64,000 nt of DNA from Stenopsyche tienmushanensis. Lineage: Eukaryota; Arthropoda; Insecta; Trichoptera; Stenopsychidae. The stretch is from contig WACJ01000515.1 of NCBI GenBank assembly GCA_008973525.1, positions 2,046,001 through 2,110,000 on the forward strand, given 5' to 3'. Position 1 is the stretch's first letter; every line of letters starts with the position of its first letter. The position numbers and the translations under genes were made by a program. Shown one piece after another: positions 12,366-26,665 of this stretch. The notes under the pieces were generated by a model that saw nothing but the letters and a program-made list of their open reading frames with translations, had not been told where the DNA came from and did no database searches.

Positions 12366-15300
12366 AAGTTACATTCTATCAAGTTTTCAACATTGTGGAC
12401 ATTCATAACAATTTTCTAAACCTGAATAATTGTACATACTGTCATTAAATTCAAATATACATATAGAAATATAGAAATGATGTTAAACAATAATGTCGCT
12501 ATTTTCCGTATTATATCATGTTTTTGGTAGATTTTGGCACAATGAAAAAATATTCATGTTTTTTTGGGCTTGGAAAATGATTGTGATTTTTCATGATTTT
12601 GATCACATATAAAACGTTTAAGGACACTATCAACAATGAGAAGCAAAGATTAAATGCTTGATTAACAATTCGTCGAATTTTGAGGATTGTTTAATCTAAG
12701 ATAATACCTAAAAGTTTTTATTGTATGATTTAAATATTTTAAATTATGATTTTTGACTTTTTTGGCATTCAAATCATAATTAAAAAAAGCAATATACAAC
12801 ATCAAATATATAATACCCGATGTACTTGAACATAATGTCTTTTTATAGCAAATAATACACATTAAAATTATATATTCAAAGATCATTACTGATCGTCTTC
12901 TATTTTTCTCTTTTTGAATGAAGTATTCGAATCAATTAATGTTTGCAGTTATTACTCAATGTTCTTATATAAATTTACCATAACATTTAATTAATCACCC
13001 CCCGAAGGATCGCTCAAAGATTTGGGTTGACATTTCTCTTCAGTTTGCGAGACTTGTATGAGAGCTTATGTAATCTTACGTATGTTTAAACGCTCAATTG
13101 ATCTTGCATGTTGCAATTGATCATATTGTGCATTCTAGAAGAGATGTCGTCTATCGCGAGGGTTAAGCCATAATTGATTCGGTGGCAAATCGGGCAGCAA
13201 GGACGTGATGCCTTACGCAAACCCATCAATGGATAAATCAACGTATCTCTTTTGGAAAGTCTGCTCTATATCTCGCACAAGCATTCAAAGAATCAGATAA
13301 AACGGGCCACGACTGTCACGTCCAATGTGTCTTAACAAAAGTGGAGACCTTTGTTGGATTTGCTACATTTCATTATGATCGAGGCTGAATCGCACACGAA
13401 ACGATTTACCATTAACAATATAACAAACAAACGGGAGATATTGCACCGAAAACGAATTACACAAGATGATAAATGGACGGACGTGGTCCGGATCGAAATA
13501 ATTCGGTAATCCAATTATGGTCTAGTGACACAATTTTCGATCATCGAAAGACGGCTCGCTGACTCAGAACCACATGGAGAAGCAATTTTTTACGGATTGT
13601 CACGACGGAAATCAGTCGGGATTGCGAAAGGATAGAAGATCGCATTTTTGTGCCATTGGCAGATTGCGTTCGATCTGGAAGTCGTTAAATCTCTGGGCCA
13701 TTCCTTAGACAATGCTGCGAGTACGAAATACACCATTTACGAAATGCGCGAACGGATCAATGAATCTAATTTGATTTCCAAATTAATCACATTTTGATTC
13801 CTCATCGACATTGGAACGGATAGTCTGATTTATTCAATTACTCTAGTGTCGACTCGTTTTCTTCGCGGCAAGGTCTTCAATGTCAAATATGGTAGATTTC
13901 TACTATACCTAAAATACGTACTATAAAATATTTCCAATAATACTTATCGAATGATAATAATTTTAATTTATTTCATTGATAAATCTGTTTAAATTCAATG
14001 AGTTGACATAGATACATTTATAAATATATATACATTTAACTATTACGACCACAGTTATAATTTGACTATGATAATTTTAGTAAATTTTGGGAAAACGTGC
14101 AATTTTGCTTAAAAATACGCAGTCTTAAGCATATATGTCACGTAATTTATTAGTGGTCTTTAACCCTTTGAGTAGTGAATTAATTTTAAATCATCAATAT
14201 CTTAGATGCTATATTTGTTTATCCCCCATTATCATCATACAAATTCACTTATCTATCAGGACCGTCGCAGCGTGTATGAAGCTTGTACATAAATAAATAA
14301 ACACTGTCAATAGCACATAATTTTCGGTCATTTCCTCAAGTAAACATTAACAATACATTTGAAATCGATTTATTATATCATTCATACATCATTATTAGTC
14401 GATAAATTTGGGTTAAAGATGTATATGATCGTACGATATACGCAAGATATTCTCTTCGTCTATATTTCTCTCCAAACTTAACGTGTGAGACTTTCTCAGT
14501 CTCTATTTGTTTTCAAGCTCGACGTGTAGGAATGCTCTTTCTGAATCACTGGAATTTGCTCGCAAATATGCGACCGTACTACCATACAGGTTAAGTTATC
14601 AATGTACCATATTCGTTATCGAATATAAATATTTTCCATATGAGGGTTTTCTGGAGCGTACCATTGACTTCCAAATGCGCTTAAACTCGAAATAAGAATT
14701 ACAGATAGAAGAGGATCTTGAATAGTATAACGGTTATTGCGAGCAATTTGAGTCTTATGCTCGTTATAACCGATTTGTATTGCATTTAAAAAATATTATA
14801 GTTTTTTTTAATTTCATTATTTTAATTAAATGCATTATAAAGTTCATTAAATCTTATAATTTTAGATGTATTTTATGATAATATGCTTTTAGAAAAAAAG
14901 CCGTTATGCGCGATCTTTTCATGTGTCCACCCAATCGTATAAATCACAGATTAATTGATCATCGATTTTTTCGTTTAGTATGTGGGTGTGCATTTTTTTT
15001 CAGCGAAGATGAGCTCGTTCAAACGGTAAATGGATTTTTAAATGGGATAAGATGTTATTGAACTGCTATTTAAAATCGTTCTGATGAAAATAGCCTTCAG
15101 GTGGATTTATTATAAGGAAAATGTTGAAGTATTCGATGTGCATTTTAATTCGGGAGTGGTTGTTTTGGCGAAGAAATTGAAGCGATGCGCTCGTATGATG
15201 TTATATATTTAATCTTGCTTTTTTGGTATCTAGATGAATAAATTTCCTGACAGACAAAACATTGTCGTAAGATAAGATCTTACATGAAACGTGAGCATTT

Positions 15301-18300
15301 AAAAGTGCGGTTCAACTCGCTTGAACCCGGATCTTTGGACTAGGAAAAACGGGTTGCTTTTTAAAGATCCTGTTAAAAGATGTCGTTTTAGAAGCCATTG
15401 AACCAAGGATAAGTGTGTCCACCTACGCAGGACGATGCATGTTATCCAACATGCCTTAAATGGCAACCATGACAACTTCCCTGCAGCTGAACCACATGTG
15501 AACAAATCTTATCGATGCTGTCACTTCTGAACCGTTAAACTCGACCATTAAAGCCTCCTGAGTCATATTCTGGACCATATATGAAGAACGATTTTTTATC
15601 GTATGCTAATGTCCGCCACTTATTATTCTGCATGACCTTATGAACTTGTGTATATAATAAGTATACCCCTAAACCACAATCATTAGCCTTAATGGTCACA
15701 CCGAAAAACACATAAATATGATCTTGAATTGTCTCGATTAGCATGAAAACCTTCGGGCTCAAATATAAGAAAGTGGGCAGAACAATCGCTCAACAAACAA
15801 TATTCATGAATGAGAATTGCGTGATCGCCTAACAATATATCAAATTCGCTTATCATAGCATTTATGACACATGTCCTTGTCGACTATGAACTTTGTATCT
15901 ATCGCAGTATAATTACACTGTAATATATCACTTTTCCTTTCGGTCTAACAAGGATTATCAGTCCAATCTTTAAAAATCACGTCTGATATGTTCACATACG
16001 CATAAGTGCTTTGCAAACACGATCAGATTTCGTAACGCTTTGTTTATATCATAGCATAAATAAACACAGTGATAAATCTATGAAAATAATTAATAATTAC
16101 AAATAACCTTTGTATAACACGATCGTTATACAAAATATATAACTTCATCGTTTCCATATATTGAGGCGTACCATATGAACGTTCGGAATTCGTGGATGAT
16201 GAGCATTCAAACGCTATAACTTATACAAAACATATTTTCGTTCTCACGACAATGCGATTCAGCCATAATGGCTTTCCTTGGTTTTAACAATAAATGTTAC
16301 GCTCTTATTTATTCGCCATACAATATGCATGAGTTTATTTTAATAAAATCGGCAAATTTATTCGATGCAATTATCGGATGTGGTTTAATAAATTGCTATG
16401 AATTATTAACACTGGTAGTTGCCGTGTCATAAATTATCCTGTCTTGTGGATACAAAAAATGCACAATTAAAGCGAATTGCTAAACTATTCTTAATTGGTC
16501 CCAATCGAATTAGTTGTATAACTATATGACTGATATGAACTGTTATTATTATGTTTTTTTATTCGGTAAAGTTTACATTTGAATGATCGAATTTAATTGT
16601 ATTCCCCCTTTTTTGGCTGGTTTATTGCTTGTTTCTATTGCATACGGAAGTGTTGCTGTAATTGATTGTTATCCATGACTTTGCTATGATTATGAATATG
16701 TATTTTTGAGCAATTGTTTCCTTTCCAAAAGGCAGCCTTTTGGAGAGTGGGACTCGTGACATTTGATCAGTTTTATATTGTCTGCACGCCGTTCCGGTTT
16801 TTCCTCTTTCGCGTGATTAATGATTATTTTTATTTGGACGAAGTAGCACACGGATTTACCACGGAGTAGATCTAGATCGTGGGAGTAGAACAAGAGACTG
16901 AGGGCTATTGGTGTGGGCTAGAGTCCTGAATAAATCATCGATCCTATGGCCATTGAATATAACGATCGCCCATTCTTCCCACGAGGGCATAGATGAACTT
17001 TATTTGTGTTATTTGTTGTAGCCATGATTCAGCAAAACCTTATTGGGATGGAATCGATTGCAATTTCTAGATATTTAAATGCGACAGCTATTATTCAAAC
17101 GTTAGAATGGCCTCAGTCTGATTTATATAGGGTTCAAGAAAGTAACTATAACTAATTTAGACCCTTTTAAGTCGACAACAAGACATGAAAAACCCAAACA
17201 TTCAACCGACTCCTTTTATTATTCATCCTTCAGATTATGATAGTACATTAAAACACCTTTTAAGAACTGATTAGATTTAAAATATAATAAAAATAATTCA
17301 AGGATACAACAGGAAATCATTATCATATGCCGAATAAGTAAAAATAAATTTAATAAGATCTTGTGAATATATATTTATAAAAATATTTATGGCATCATTA
17401 ATTTATATAGATATTTCATCATGATATAAAAATATTGAATCCAAAGCCTCATTATATAAGTCCAATATGGTAATTTCATAGGATCTATTCCAATCTATCT
17501 ATAGTCACATTGCCGACACAATTAACACGAAGACCTTCAACTTCATATCGGACGTCGTGGGTGGAACAATTGCTTAGGGAAACATATACAAAAAAATTGC
17601 TACAGAATCATCGATCAGGTTTGATCTGAAAAAAAATCAGTCTAAATGCCAAGTACAATTATTAGACTTGGGCGTAGGTTTAATCAAAGCATCTCAACCG
17701 ATATGGCGAAATCTAAATTATACAGACAACTTTTTTGGGGTTCCAAACAGAGCATTGAACCCAAACGCTCAAATTTAAATCGAATCAAGTTTCAATGAAT
17801 AATCGAACTTCTTCGATCGAAAACATCGACGAACGCCATGCAATCGATTTTCTGCCACGACGTCTAATAACGCAATTTTCCTGTCGCTTATGCTTTACGA
17901 TGATTCTAATGCAGGCTCCCTGGAAAATTGTCTCGGACGAAGATAGGCAAATTATGACAAGTGAATTATAATGATACGATATTATCGCGTCGATGTAATT
18001 TGTTCCCATGACTCATTTGAATTATGGCATTGAATAAATGATAATTTCAATGGTCAAATGCGGCATAGCAAACTAGAATCCTACGCAGAATCACCCATTG
18101 AAATAAAGCTCTCCGCAGCAGCTTTTAATTTAGTATCATGCTAATAAAATGAGATATAACTATAATCTGTTTGGGTGTGTATTACAAATAGGTAGTTTGG
18201 GGAGCATTCCTTAATAATGCAGTGAGATCATTGATGATTTCAACTAAACGTACTTGAATTCTATTATCTTTGTGTCCAACAATTTGGATCACATTCCGAA

Positions 18301-18868
18301 GACCGCCCCAATTTGTTTGATTATGCAAAAAACAACATTTTACAAGTCGTATTTAATTTATTTTAATTTTATTATCTATTTGGATCAATGTCGGCTTAGT
18401 CAATGCTGATTATATTGCTTTGTTCGAATCAATTTGTTTTATTTCCTTGATTTCGTCATCCACTTGTCTTTTGTGCTTCTATTTACAATTTATAAATTGA
18501 TTTTAAATAACTTCATGTTAGAGAGATCTCAATCCAATCAATATTAAAGCCGAGCTAGATTCTACTCTGGGGAAGTCTATTTCTTCCTTTACGATGGTAA
18601 AATATTAGTTAAAAGCTAAGTTTTGACGTGTAAAAGCTGTGCCCAAGATGGGTGCCGCGTTTGCTCACAATGGAACAAAAACAGCTATGTGAAGATGTTT
18701 TACTCGTGTACTTGGCGATGTTTTGATAAGTGGCGGACATACTAAATATACCATCTCAGTTTATGATGATTTAAAATTAGCTCACTAATCAAAGGGTTAA
18801 TTAGTGTAGATACAATATTTGACTGAAAGAAAAAGCTATATGATCGATCTTCTTCAATATAAGATATA
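12366..18868. other. Gene-free region
   Basis: No coding region recognised on either strand. About 13,140-13,720 and 15,290-15,520 are less AT-rich than the surroundings and could be regulatory elements or missed non-coding exons. Nothing in them identifies a product. Confidence 0.4.
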
Positions 18869-19347
18869 CTTGGGTCTGTTTTTATGCGATAGATATGATC
18901 CACAGGGAGTCGCATATAAAAAACCCGCATAAAAAAATACTTGAACTATATAGAAAACTGAGGAATAGGTTCCATTTTTTTTTAAAACCGCATAACTTCA
19001 AATCAATGTCATGAAATGTACCAAAAATCGCATAAAAAAACTTGGTGAAGATTAACTAATATTTTTTTACGCGGTTCGTGATATGAAGACATGCAATTCT
19101 TAAGATCGCTCTGGAATTTAAAAGCTCGTTCAGAATTTGAGTCATATACAATAAATAGATTAATTAGTTTCTTGTATAATTTTTACAGTAAGTGGGGCAC
19201 TAGTGTTAATTTAGATTTTTTTAATGCGTATTCGCATAAAAAAAACTTTGTACTCTGTGGAAAAATGATGGATGCTTCCATTGTTTTTAAAAACCGCATA
19301 ACTTCAAAATCGCATAAAAAAGATCCGCATAAAAACAGATCCAAGTG
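18869..19347. mobile_element. MITE-like element with inverted ends
   Basis: The left end CTTGGGTCTGTTTTTATGCG at 18,869 is repeated inverted at the right end (CGCATAAAAACAGATCCAAG, 19,326-19,345), with one mismatch in 20. TA dinucleotides lie just outside both ends, compatible with a Tc1/mariner-type target. Inside, the unit ACCGCATAACTTCAAA followed by ATCGCATAAAAAA occurs twice (near 18,986-19,040 and 19,291-19,320). A further partial copy of the unit lies at 22,098-22,160. No transposase is encoded, so this is a non-autonomous element. The superfamily is inferred only from the TA. Confidence 0.55.
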
Positions 19348-22300
19348 TATTTTTCTTAAGGTGATACTCGTTATCAGATGTAGATCTCCGCAATGCCCGG
19401 TTCACAATTGAACCAGGTTTGGTCCGATTTAACAAATCAGACTAAACCTGGATCGAGACGATCGATCGGAAATATTAACCCAATAAATTCCGTGCGCATA
19501 AAAATGTGCATAGAAATATCAGTCTACTTGAAATTACCCTTTTTTGTCAATATATTTATTGCGCATTCTGATTTCTTGCCATCAATCTCAAGGTTTTAAA
19601 CCGCATGATGTTAACAATGTATTTTTTTCCAAAATATGGATTTATGCCAACCACGCCGACACTTGTTCGGATTTAATGCATTTAAAATATTATGACACGT
19701 CGCTTGATATTCGCTTGGCGTGTATTCCTATTTCAAATTTAGTTCTTGTGCATTTATTTGCATTGCATGCATTTATATGCATTCAAGGTCGAGTCGATCA
19801 AACGCCGTGGCAAACTTTCAACTCATTTAAATGCGTTATTAATTGACGTGATTTTATGCATTTATACATTTTTAGCGAATATATTACACGGCGTCCGATT
19901 GAGGAAGCCGCTTCGCGGGGAATTTGCAAATGCGAAATATCAATAAAAATAATGATGATATATGCAAATGCGCTTTTTGAAAACAATTATAATGCGGAAA
20001 TCGCGTCTGGCGCTTTTGAGGTTATGTCTACGCCCGTGTGACAAAATATCGGACGCTTACGTTTTTCTTGGTTGTGTAGCTGGATTTGTTCAAAATCGAA
20101 GGCACATGAGAGTCGGTTTTTTTGTGGTTGTCGTAGTTGTCGTTACTTTCGTTTTGTCGTAAAAAAAATTGCTCCATGAAAATCGTTTGACAGTTTGACG
20201 TTTGCATTTTTGAGATATAATTTGGCCATAACGAACTTTTTTGTCAGTGTTCATTACTTTCACGATTGCGATCCATTTGTTCTTTTCGCCGCCCATTATG
20301 CATTCAAAAATTTGAATAAAATTTCTTATTGTGTATCGTGGCATTTATCATTGCTTGCAAAACTTTATTGAAATAAAATTTAGAAATATGGATTGTAATG
20401 CAGGCTTAAAGGGCATCCATCGAATGATGTAGGCGTTACAACAGCTGCATTCTTCAGATCGTTGCGTTCATGCTTAATATTTATTTAATAGGGTTCCATG
20501 ATTTTAGCATAGCCATTTAAAACGTTGGGAGCGAGATTCGTGTTTTATTTATTTTAGACGTAGGGAGAGACGGTGAACCTTCATTAGTTATGTCCGACAA
20601 TATGATACCCTTTATGTGGAACCGCAGGGCGAGTCGTGACTGTCAACATTCTAGTCTACATATTTGACACGAAAATAAACGATATAAGAGCGCATTCGCC
20701 GCCATTATTTGAAATCTCATTTCGGACCGGGCCACTTTACCCATTTTAATTGCAGCCATTATCTTTCACAATTTTACGAAATAAGCCCCAAACTTTAGAA
20801 TGTAGAGAGCCGAATAAAATGCCAATTGAAAATATTTGAAAACATGCACGCCTTATGTATTTATACATGACATAATCCGGCGATGTACTTTGAAAATCTT
20901 GCCACTTTGCAATATTTAAGCATAATAAAAAAATTAAAATGAGATTTTTTATTGCTAGAAAATTTATGATCATATTATACACTCCATTGCTTTTGTGGAA
21001 AGTAACACTTTTATGACTTATTTACCATATACCACACAATAAATCCATCGCAATGGACAACGATGCCATTCCGATATGATTCAGATCATTAAATGTTTAT
21101 TACCCCTGCCATAAAATTAAGTACAAGCGAGACCTTATTCAGCATTGTGTTTTATTTGTGCATTAGAATGCAAACAACGATTAGATCGCGACTCGGCCAA
21201 TTATTGCAAAATGTCTCACATTTTCTAAAATCGGGATCATGGTCGTCATTTTCCCGACAGTTTCATCAATTCTTATCGCGCCTCCGGTCATCTAAGATTA
21301 ATTGTGATCGTCCAAAAAATGATGTCCAGACAATGGAGCTTTCCGTCACGATCGATACATTATCGCCAGACGGAAAGAAAACGAATCTTCTGACCGTCTT
21401 GTCCCAGATTCTTCGCCAGGTCATTTAGGTGCCTGCATTCATGTGGTCGTGATTTCGCCTCGTGAAACAAATAACACCTTAATTGCCGTTATGCAATTTG
21501 CGAAATCGAAAGAATCCGCCGCAATCATCGAATTAATTATAATTCGCCGAAAATTGCGATATCATACATTTTTTTGTGATCCTAAACTGTGAACGAGAAC
21601 GAATGATCTTTTCAGAGGAGGAATCGGCGACGATCTTCAAAAGTTCACGGCTGGAGGATTCGCATTGTTCAACCATCATTTACGCGAAGACCTTATAAAT
21701 GTTATTCAAATTATCTCTGTTAAGATCATCACATTTCTATCCTGTTCCTTTGATAGTCCTTCATTATTATAATATGACTCGCCCATTTCTGGTTGAACTT
21801 TTTATGCAGAGATCCGCAAAGATTGCACAATTGGGACGATGTAAAATTTGAAAGGCATCAAAGAATTTAAGTACACGAAGGACACTTTAACGTAAATGCA
21901 AGATTTAAAACTTCTTATTAAAATAATTTTGAATTTATACAAATTTTCTGATATAAAATTAAAACATCTCTGGATATTGAAAGTAAATCCATTTAGTCAT
22001 AAGTTGGATAACATAAATCGAGCTTTTTTAATTCTAGTATTTTTAACAAAATATCTATTATAATTGAATAGTTTTTCTTTGTTCTTCTATGGATTTTAAA
22101 AACCGCATAACTTTGAAACAGCTATATAAAATATATCCAATATCGCATAAAAAAAAATAGGAAAATAATAAGGCAATGAAAAAAATACATTTTTGTAACA
22201 TTTAAAGGATATCTTGCATCATTGGTAACATTTTAAAGTCATCTGGCATCTCAAATGCCAGACATCCACTAGAGAAATACTAATTATTTTAATTACAAAC

Positions 22301-22742
22301 TATCATAGCTGTATGATAATTTTCATTGCGATTTTCAAAATGACTCAAAATCGCTCTCTTTTTCGGAAGAAATAGAGGATTATATAGAAAATATTCATAC
22401 CCAGTTAGCTGATATAACTCGGACTCCAGGTGAAATTTAATGCGGAACACTCCGGACCGTAAAGTGTTTAAAATCAATTTTAAGTTAAAGAGCAGTATAA
22501 AAAGACAACCTCTGCTTCCTTATCCAAATACAAGGTTTTGTTAAAATCAAACGACGACATAATAATCGCCTTTGAATAGCTCCAGGATGACCTTAATAGC
22601 TTACAGAAATGTTTTTATAAAGTTCAATACAATTAGATTAATACATGTCATCTTCACCAAACAGAGTAAATACTTGTCATACTGTTTCTCTGAGTGACTC
22701 CATACTTTCGAGAATCAACAAAATCAAATATCTCGATATGTA
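19348..22742. other. Gene-free region with dispersed repeat pieces
   Basis: Holds a repeat piece at about 19,424-19,500 that recurs, diverged, at 31,768-31,830 (shared AAACCT-GA-CGAGA-GATCGATCG core), and a piece of the MITE unit at 22,098-22,160. About 21,150-21,430 is GC-richer with a 111-codon plus frame of no recognisable family. No gene called. Confidence 0.45.
22098..22160 (+). repeat. Partial copy of the GCATAA repeat unit
   Basis: AAAAACCGCATAACTTTGAA and, 40 bases on, ATCGCATAAAAAAAAA match the internal unit of the element at 18,869-19,347. No inverted end is present, so it is a fragment or solo unit. Confidence 0.5.
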
Positions 22743-23179
22743 TTAGGTTGGGGAATAAATTCGTAGCGTTTTTATATTATTTTGCTTTACAACATTTTTT
22801 TGCTTATTGACAAGGTTTTTAACATTATTTCGATGGAGCTTTCTGTTCTACAAATCTGTGTTAATCATCTTTTTGAATAATTTAATTTTTTATTACCTAC
22901 TAAAAACGGAATATCCAAGAGGTAAAAAGCAACATTTTCGACACCGAGAAACTTTATCTCCAACAACGAAGACGACCATAAAAACTGGCTTAACAAATTC
23001 TTCGATACCAGACTGGGCGATTTTTGGCGGAACGGCATCGATAAATTGGTTTAAAAGTGGGAGTAGGTAATAAACAGCAACGGTGAATACATAATTAATT
23101 AATTAATTGTTAAAACTATTGATTTTTGTTTGAATAAAAGTTTTTGATAAAAACGCTATGAACTTATTCCCCAACCTAA
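22743..23179 (+). mobile_element. Internally deleted mariner element
   Basis: A complete pair of mariner-type terminal inverted repeats begins TTAGGTTGGGGAATAA at both ends (22,743-22,775 and, inverted, 23,147-23,179), with two mismatches in 33, flanked on each side by a TA target duplication. Only 437 bp lie between the outer ends against about 1.3 kb for a full mariner, so most of the transposase is gone. The C-terminus survives in the plus frame at about 22,969-23,054: NWLNKFFDTRLGDFWRNGID, a mariner-like tail, followed by a frame break. It cannot move on its own, though its ends look usable in trans. Confidence 0.85.
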
Positions 23180-26100
23180 TACTTAGACAGAGTGCATTGG
23201 GTAATAGACTAAAGCTATATAAAGGCATCTTAAAGTGAATTTAGACGTGTGGGACATATTTTGGAGTATTGATTCGACCTTCAATATTGACATTCTCATA
23301 GTGCTGATGCTCTTTGATTTGTGAAAAGCTTGAAAAGCTTTTTGTAGTTCATGACATCAACGAAAGATTTAAATCTTGAATGGATAAAAATGATAGAAGA
23401 TAAAAAAAACATTAACGATATAGTCCTTCAAAGAATAAATTGCTCGGTCTGTCAGTGTACTTTTCAAATTAATGCAAATGATATGAGCTAAATGCAAAAG
23501 TATTTTTTTCTTTGAATTGATCTATTAAAAATTAAAAATAAATTAGTGAACGTCAAACTGAAATATATTGGCCTTAAGTATCAATAAATAGCTTGATAAT
23601 ATCAATAAAATTTGTTGGCAATGCCAATGCCAATATAACCGTTTATGGTTTTTTTGTAATTTGCCAAACTGTTCATTATTTTCAAACCCTGGAAACAAAT
23701 TCAAGACTTAGCCTGATATCTTAGAACTGTGGCGCTTAATAAAGTTGGGCAGAACTGTTTGTCAAACCAAAATTCTTATTCAAATGGTCATATCCTAACG
23801 TAACCACATGTGAAACTTAATCAAATAAGGAAAGATTTCTGAGATTAAAAATAATGATCCACGTTTAAAATCTTTAGCACAATCCTAATGCATCCACATT
23901 GTTTTGGTCCACTTTATGAAACGATCATACAACACTTTCATACAGCTCCGATTTTTGCACTGTCATGTAATGTATGGATTTGAGATGATACATTTTACGC
24001 TACACCAAATTCGTATTCAAGCACCGATTCCTCTAATCGTCTTCCGCAGCAGATGATTTATATTTTCTTCACAATGGATCGAATTTGCCTATCTTCGGAT
24101 CAATATTTGACTATCACAGCTGCCATATTTTTATTTAGTTACCAGTCGACGATCGAAACTTTCTCCTATTGTTTCATAACGTATGCAACTATTATCAGCC
24201 GAATATGGACCTTGTCATTGTGCCGGATGTACAAATTACAGATTTTATCTAAACGAGACGATAATGACGGAATATTCACGGTTTTGAAAGCTGGATGACT
24301 TCGATCCATGGCGAGAAAACGTTTCTTGGGGTCCGATTTGAGTGTTTAAGGTCATATTTTTTTGGAGTTTTATTAAATGCATCAATCATTTCAGTCTGCA
24401 CTGACATTTTTTTCTTTGCTTCTCAGCCTTGATCTTTTGTCTTTTCTTATTTTATTTTGTGAAATGTATATAGATTACAATCTGAAGGTTGCTCTATTAT
24501 ATTTGAAATGTAATGTTGTATTTATGTTACATGTACTGAATTGTATGAGTTATATTTCTTATAAATCATAAATGAAATAGGTCATAGCGTACTGAGTCCT
24601 TATAAGGTAATATTCTGTGTGAAATCACTATGTTTTTAATGTTCTTTTGCTAATGATGACATTCACGTTTTGGCAATTTGTTAGATGTATCCATTTAATT
24701 TACTTTTTTAGTGCATTTGGGTTCACAAAACAAATCTTGAATAAGAGCAGAATGTTTTTCGTTATACAAATAACTATAGTAGTAATTTGAAACACAAAGA
24801 ATAACAAGGCACTTATAGACACTCTTATTTAGCAAATCAAACTGAATGTTGACAATGCCAATTTCGATAGATTAAATTCAAATTTTCAGAAATTGGAAAT
24901 ATATCATCTTGTATTGATTTATGTCGATTGTTTTGCATTTTGATGCATCTTCATGTTGGCATCCATCCATCCATTGGAACAGTATATTTAATATTTGAAG
25001 CTTTGAAAGCGTTGTTGAACGAATCGAGTTGGATTTCGCCCACAATGATGGAAGCGTCATATTTCGATTTTGGCCTATTGTAAAGAGAGAAACTATTTGT
25101 TTCATTGCACATAATCGCTTTCCGTTAACCATAATCGACAGCTAACTCGAATATGAACACATTTTGAGTATAAATTAGCATAATTTGGTTCCCACAATCG
25201 TAGGCCATTTATGCAACCACGCTTCGAAATATGCATACTCTCAAGATTTAAATAAAAGGTTATCATTCACCATGCAAGATCTCTTTCCGCCAAACAGTCG
25301 ATTGCGCATATAGATATCCATGCAAAATAATACGGTCCGAAAATGCGAAATAAAGCGTGACGATGATCTGATTATGCAGATATCACGAGCTCAGACGAAC
25401 GGACATACAGATAATGCATTGCACGGCTACACCCACTCCTGAGGAATGTCGCAAGACTCTTGTGTCTTTGCTAAATTATAATTTTCTTCAAGCACGATCT
25501 CGTTCTGCACATACATCTAATGCTGCCAGGTGATGTTGCCATAATTTGCTCGGGTTAATATGCATGAGCAACTTGTGATGGCGTTCCGTTTCTGCGGAGG
25601 CCGCCGAGCTGATGATGGATTATCCAAGAGACGGACAGCGACTTCATGCTTAACACTTAAACCATCAACGCAAATTAGAACAACATACAAATGTCTCAAT
25701 CAATATCGACCGGGGATTTACCCCATGCAAGCTGAAGGGCCATATTGTCCGCATCGTGCGAGGACAATATGGCGAAGCTTTTTCATACAATACACCGCAC
25801 GCAACGCGTCAAACGCACGCACATTGAATTATAAATCTATTCTTAGTATTACAAATCCAATGACTGTTTTTGATTGGTTTAATTGTGTTTACGATTTTAA
25901 ACGCCAATACGCATTGACGGCAATATAATTAATATCGTTTGTCACGATACCTATTAACTTTGACCCATATAAAATGAATTTCAAGGGCTTTCTTATTTAC
26001 TTGATTGTATTATATAAGAATCTGTTGGTTCTATTTATTTATTTGAATATATATTTATGGTGATTAATCTAGAGTCCAAAATGTTGATAAAGTTGAATTT

Positions 26101-26219
26101 AAGCCTAAAAAACTATTTCAGAATTTTTTTCAATTTTTAAAAATAATATTTAGGGGTCGCTATCAAGGTTTGAATTTTCATTAAAAAAATTAAATCACTA
26201 TTTTAATCACTAACGTTAA
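23180..26219. other. Gene-free region
   Basis: No gene or repeat recognised. 25,540-25,810 is GC-richer and codes for a 122-codon plus frame without any known domain. I do not call it. Confidence 0.4.
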
Positions 26220-26222
26220 TTT

Positions 26223-26665
26223 TTATGTATTAGGGTATTTCTTACTGTAAGCTTTTACTAACAAAAGCAAATATTGCTTTTGATTTTCGTCGATTATCAT
26301 CGATTTATTATATTCCTTCATTAAGGCATCACCACGCTCAACAATATCGTTTACTACCCCCAAAGAATGGACCATTTTCTTTGCAACCTCAACATCAGTC
26401 ATCCTTCCAAATTGCAACATTTTTATTCAAAAACTGTGATGAGATACCTAGTATCTGGAAAAATCGTAAAGAATTGCAAATCACAAAGTCTTCGATTCTT
26501 TTTTCTTTTCGGGCAATCTTCGACACCTTCGATTCTTAGTGTATCTACCATATTTTGCTTATCTTTAACCAAAAGTTCGTCGTTAAAAAATGCAAATGAC
26601 ACCAACTCTTCCGACAAGTACCTTAAATGGCACGGTATTTTTTCATGGCAACTTTGACTATTATT
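26223..26665 (-). pseudogene. Broken repeat-family ORF, transposon-associated type
   Basis: The minus-strand frames at 26,617-26,423 and 26,420-26,223 belong together with at least two frame breaks. In order they read RYLSEELVSFAFFNDEL, EDCPKRKK, then in a shifted frame ILGISSQFLNKNVAIWKDD, then in the next frame KKMVHSLGVVNDIVERGDAL, EYNKSM and NQKQYLLLLVKAYSKKYPN. This order matches a repetitive, uncharacterised protein family widespread in arthropod genomes (usual core VVNDxAERGVALIxxYN), probably carried by a DNA transposon. Recognition is from memory. Its function is unknown to me, and this copy is dead. Confidence 0.55.

Noticed and set aside
20106..20162. Short plus frame MRVGFFVVVVVVVTFVLS, considered as the missing Cda5 signal-peptide exon
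   Set aside because: Its best donor (GTAAAA after TTGTC) leaves phase 2, whereas the exon at 31,955 needs phase 1; the run is a simple GTT/GTC repeat.
21093..21428. 111-codon plus frame in a GC-richer patch
   Set aside because: No domain, and the patch is as open on other frames; kept only as a possible regulatory island.
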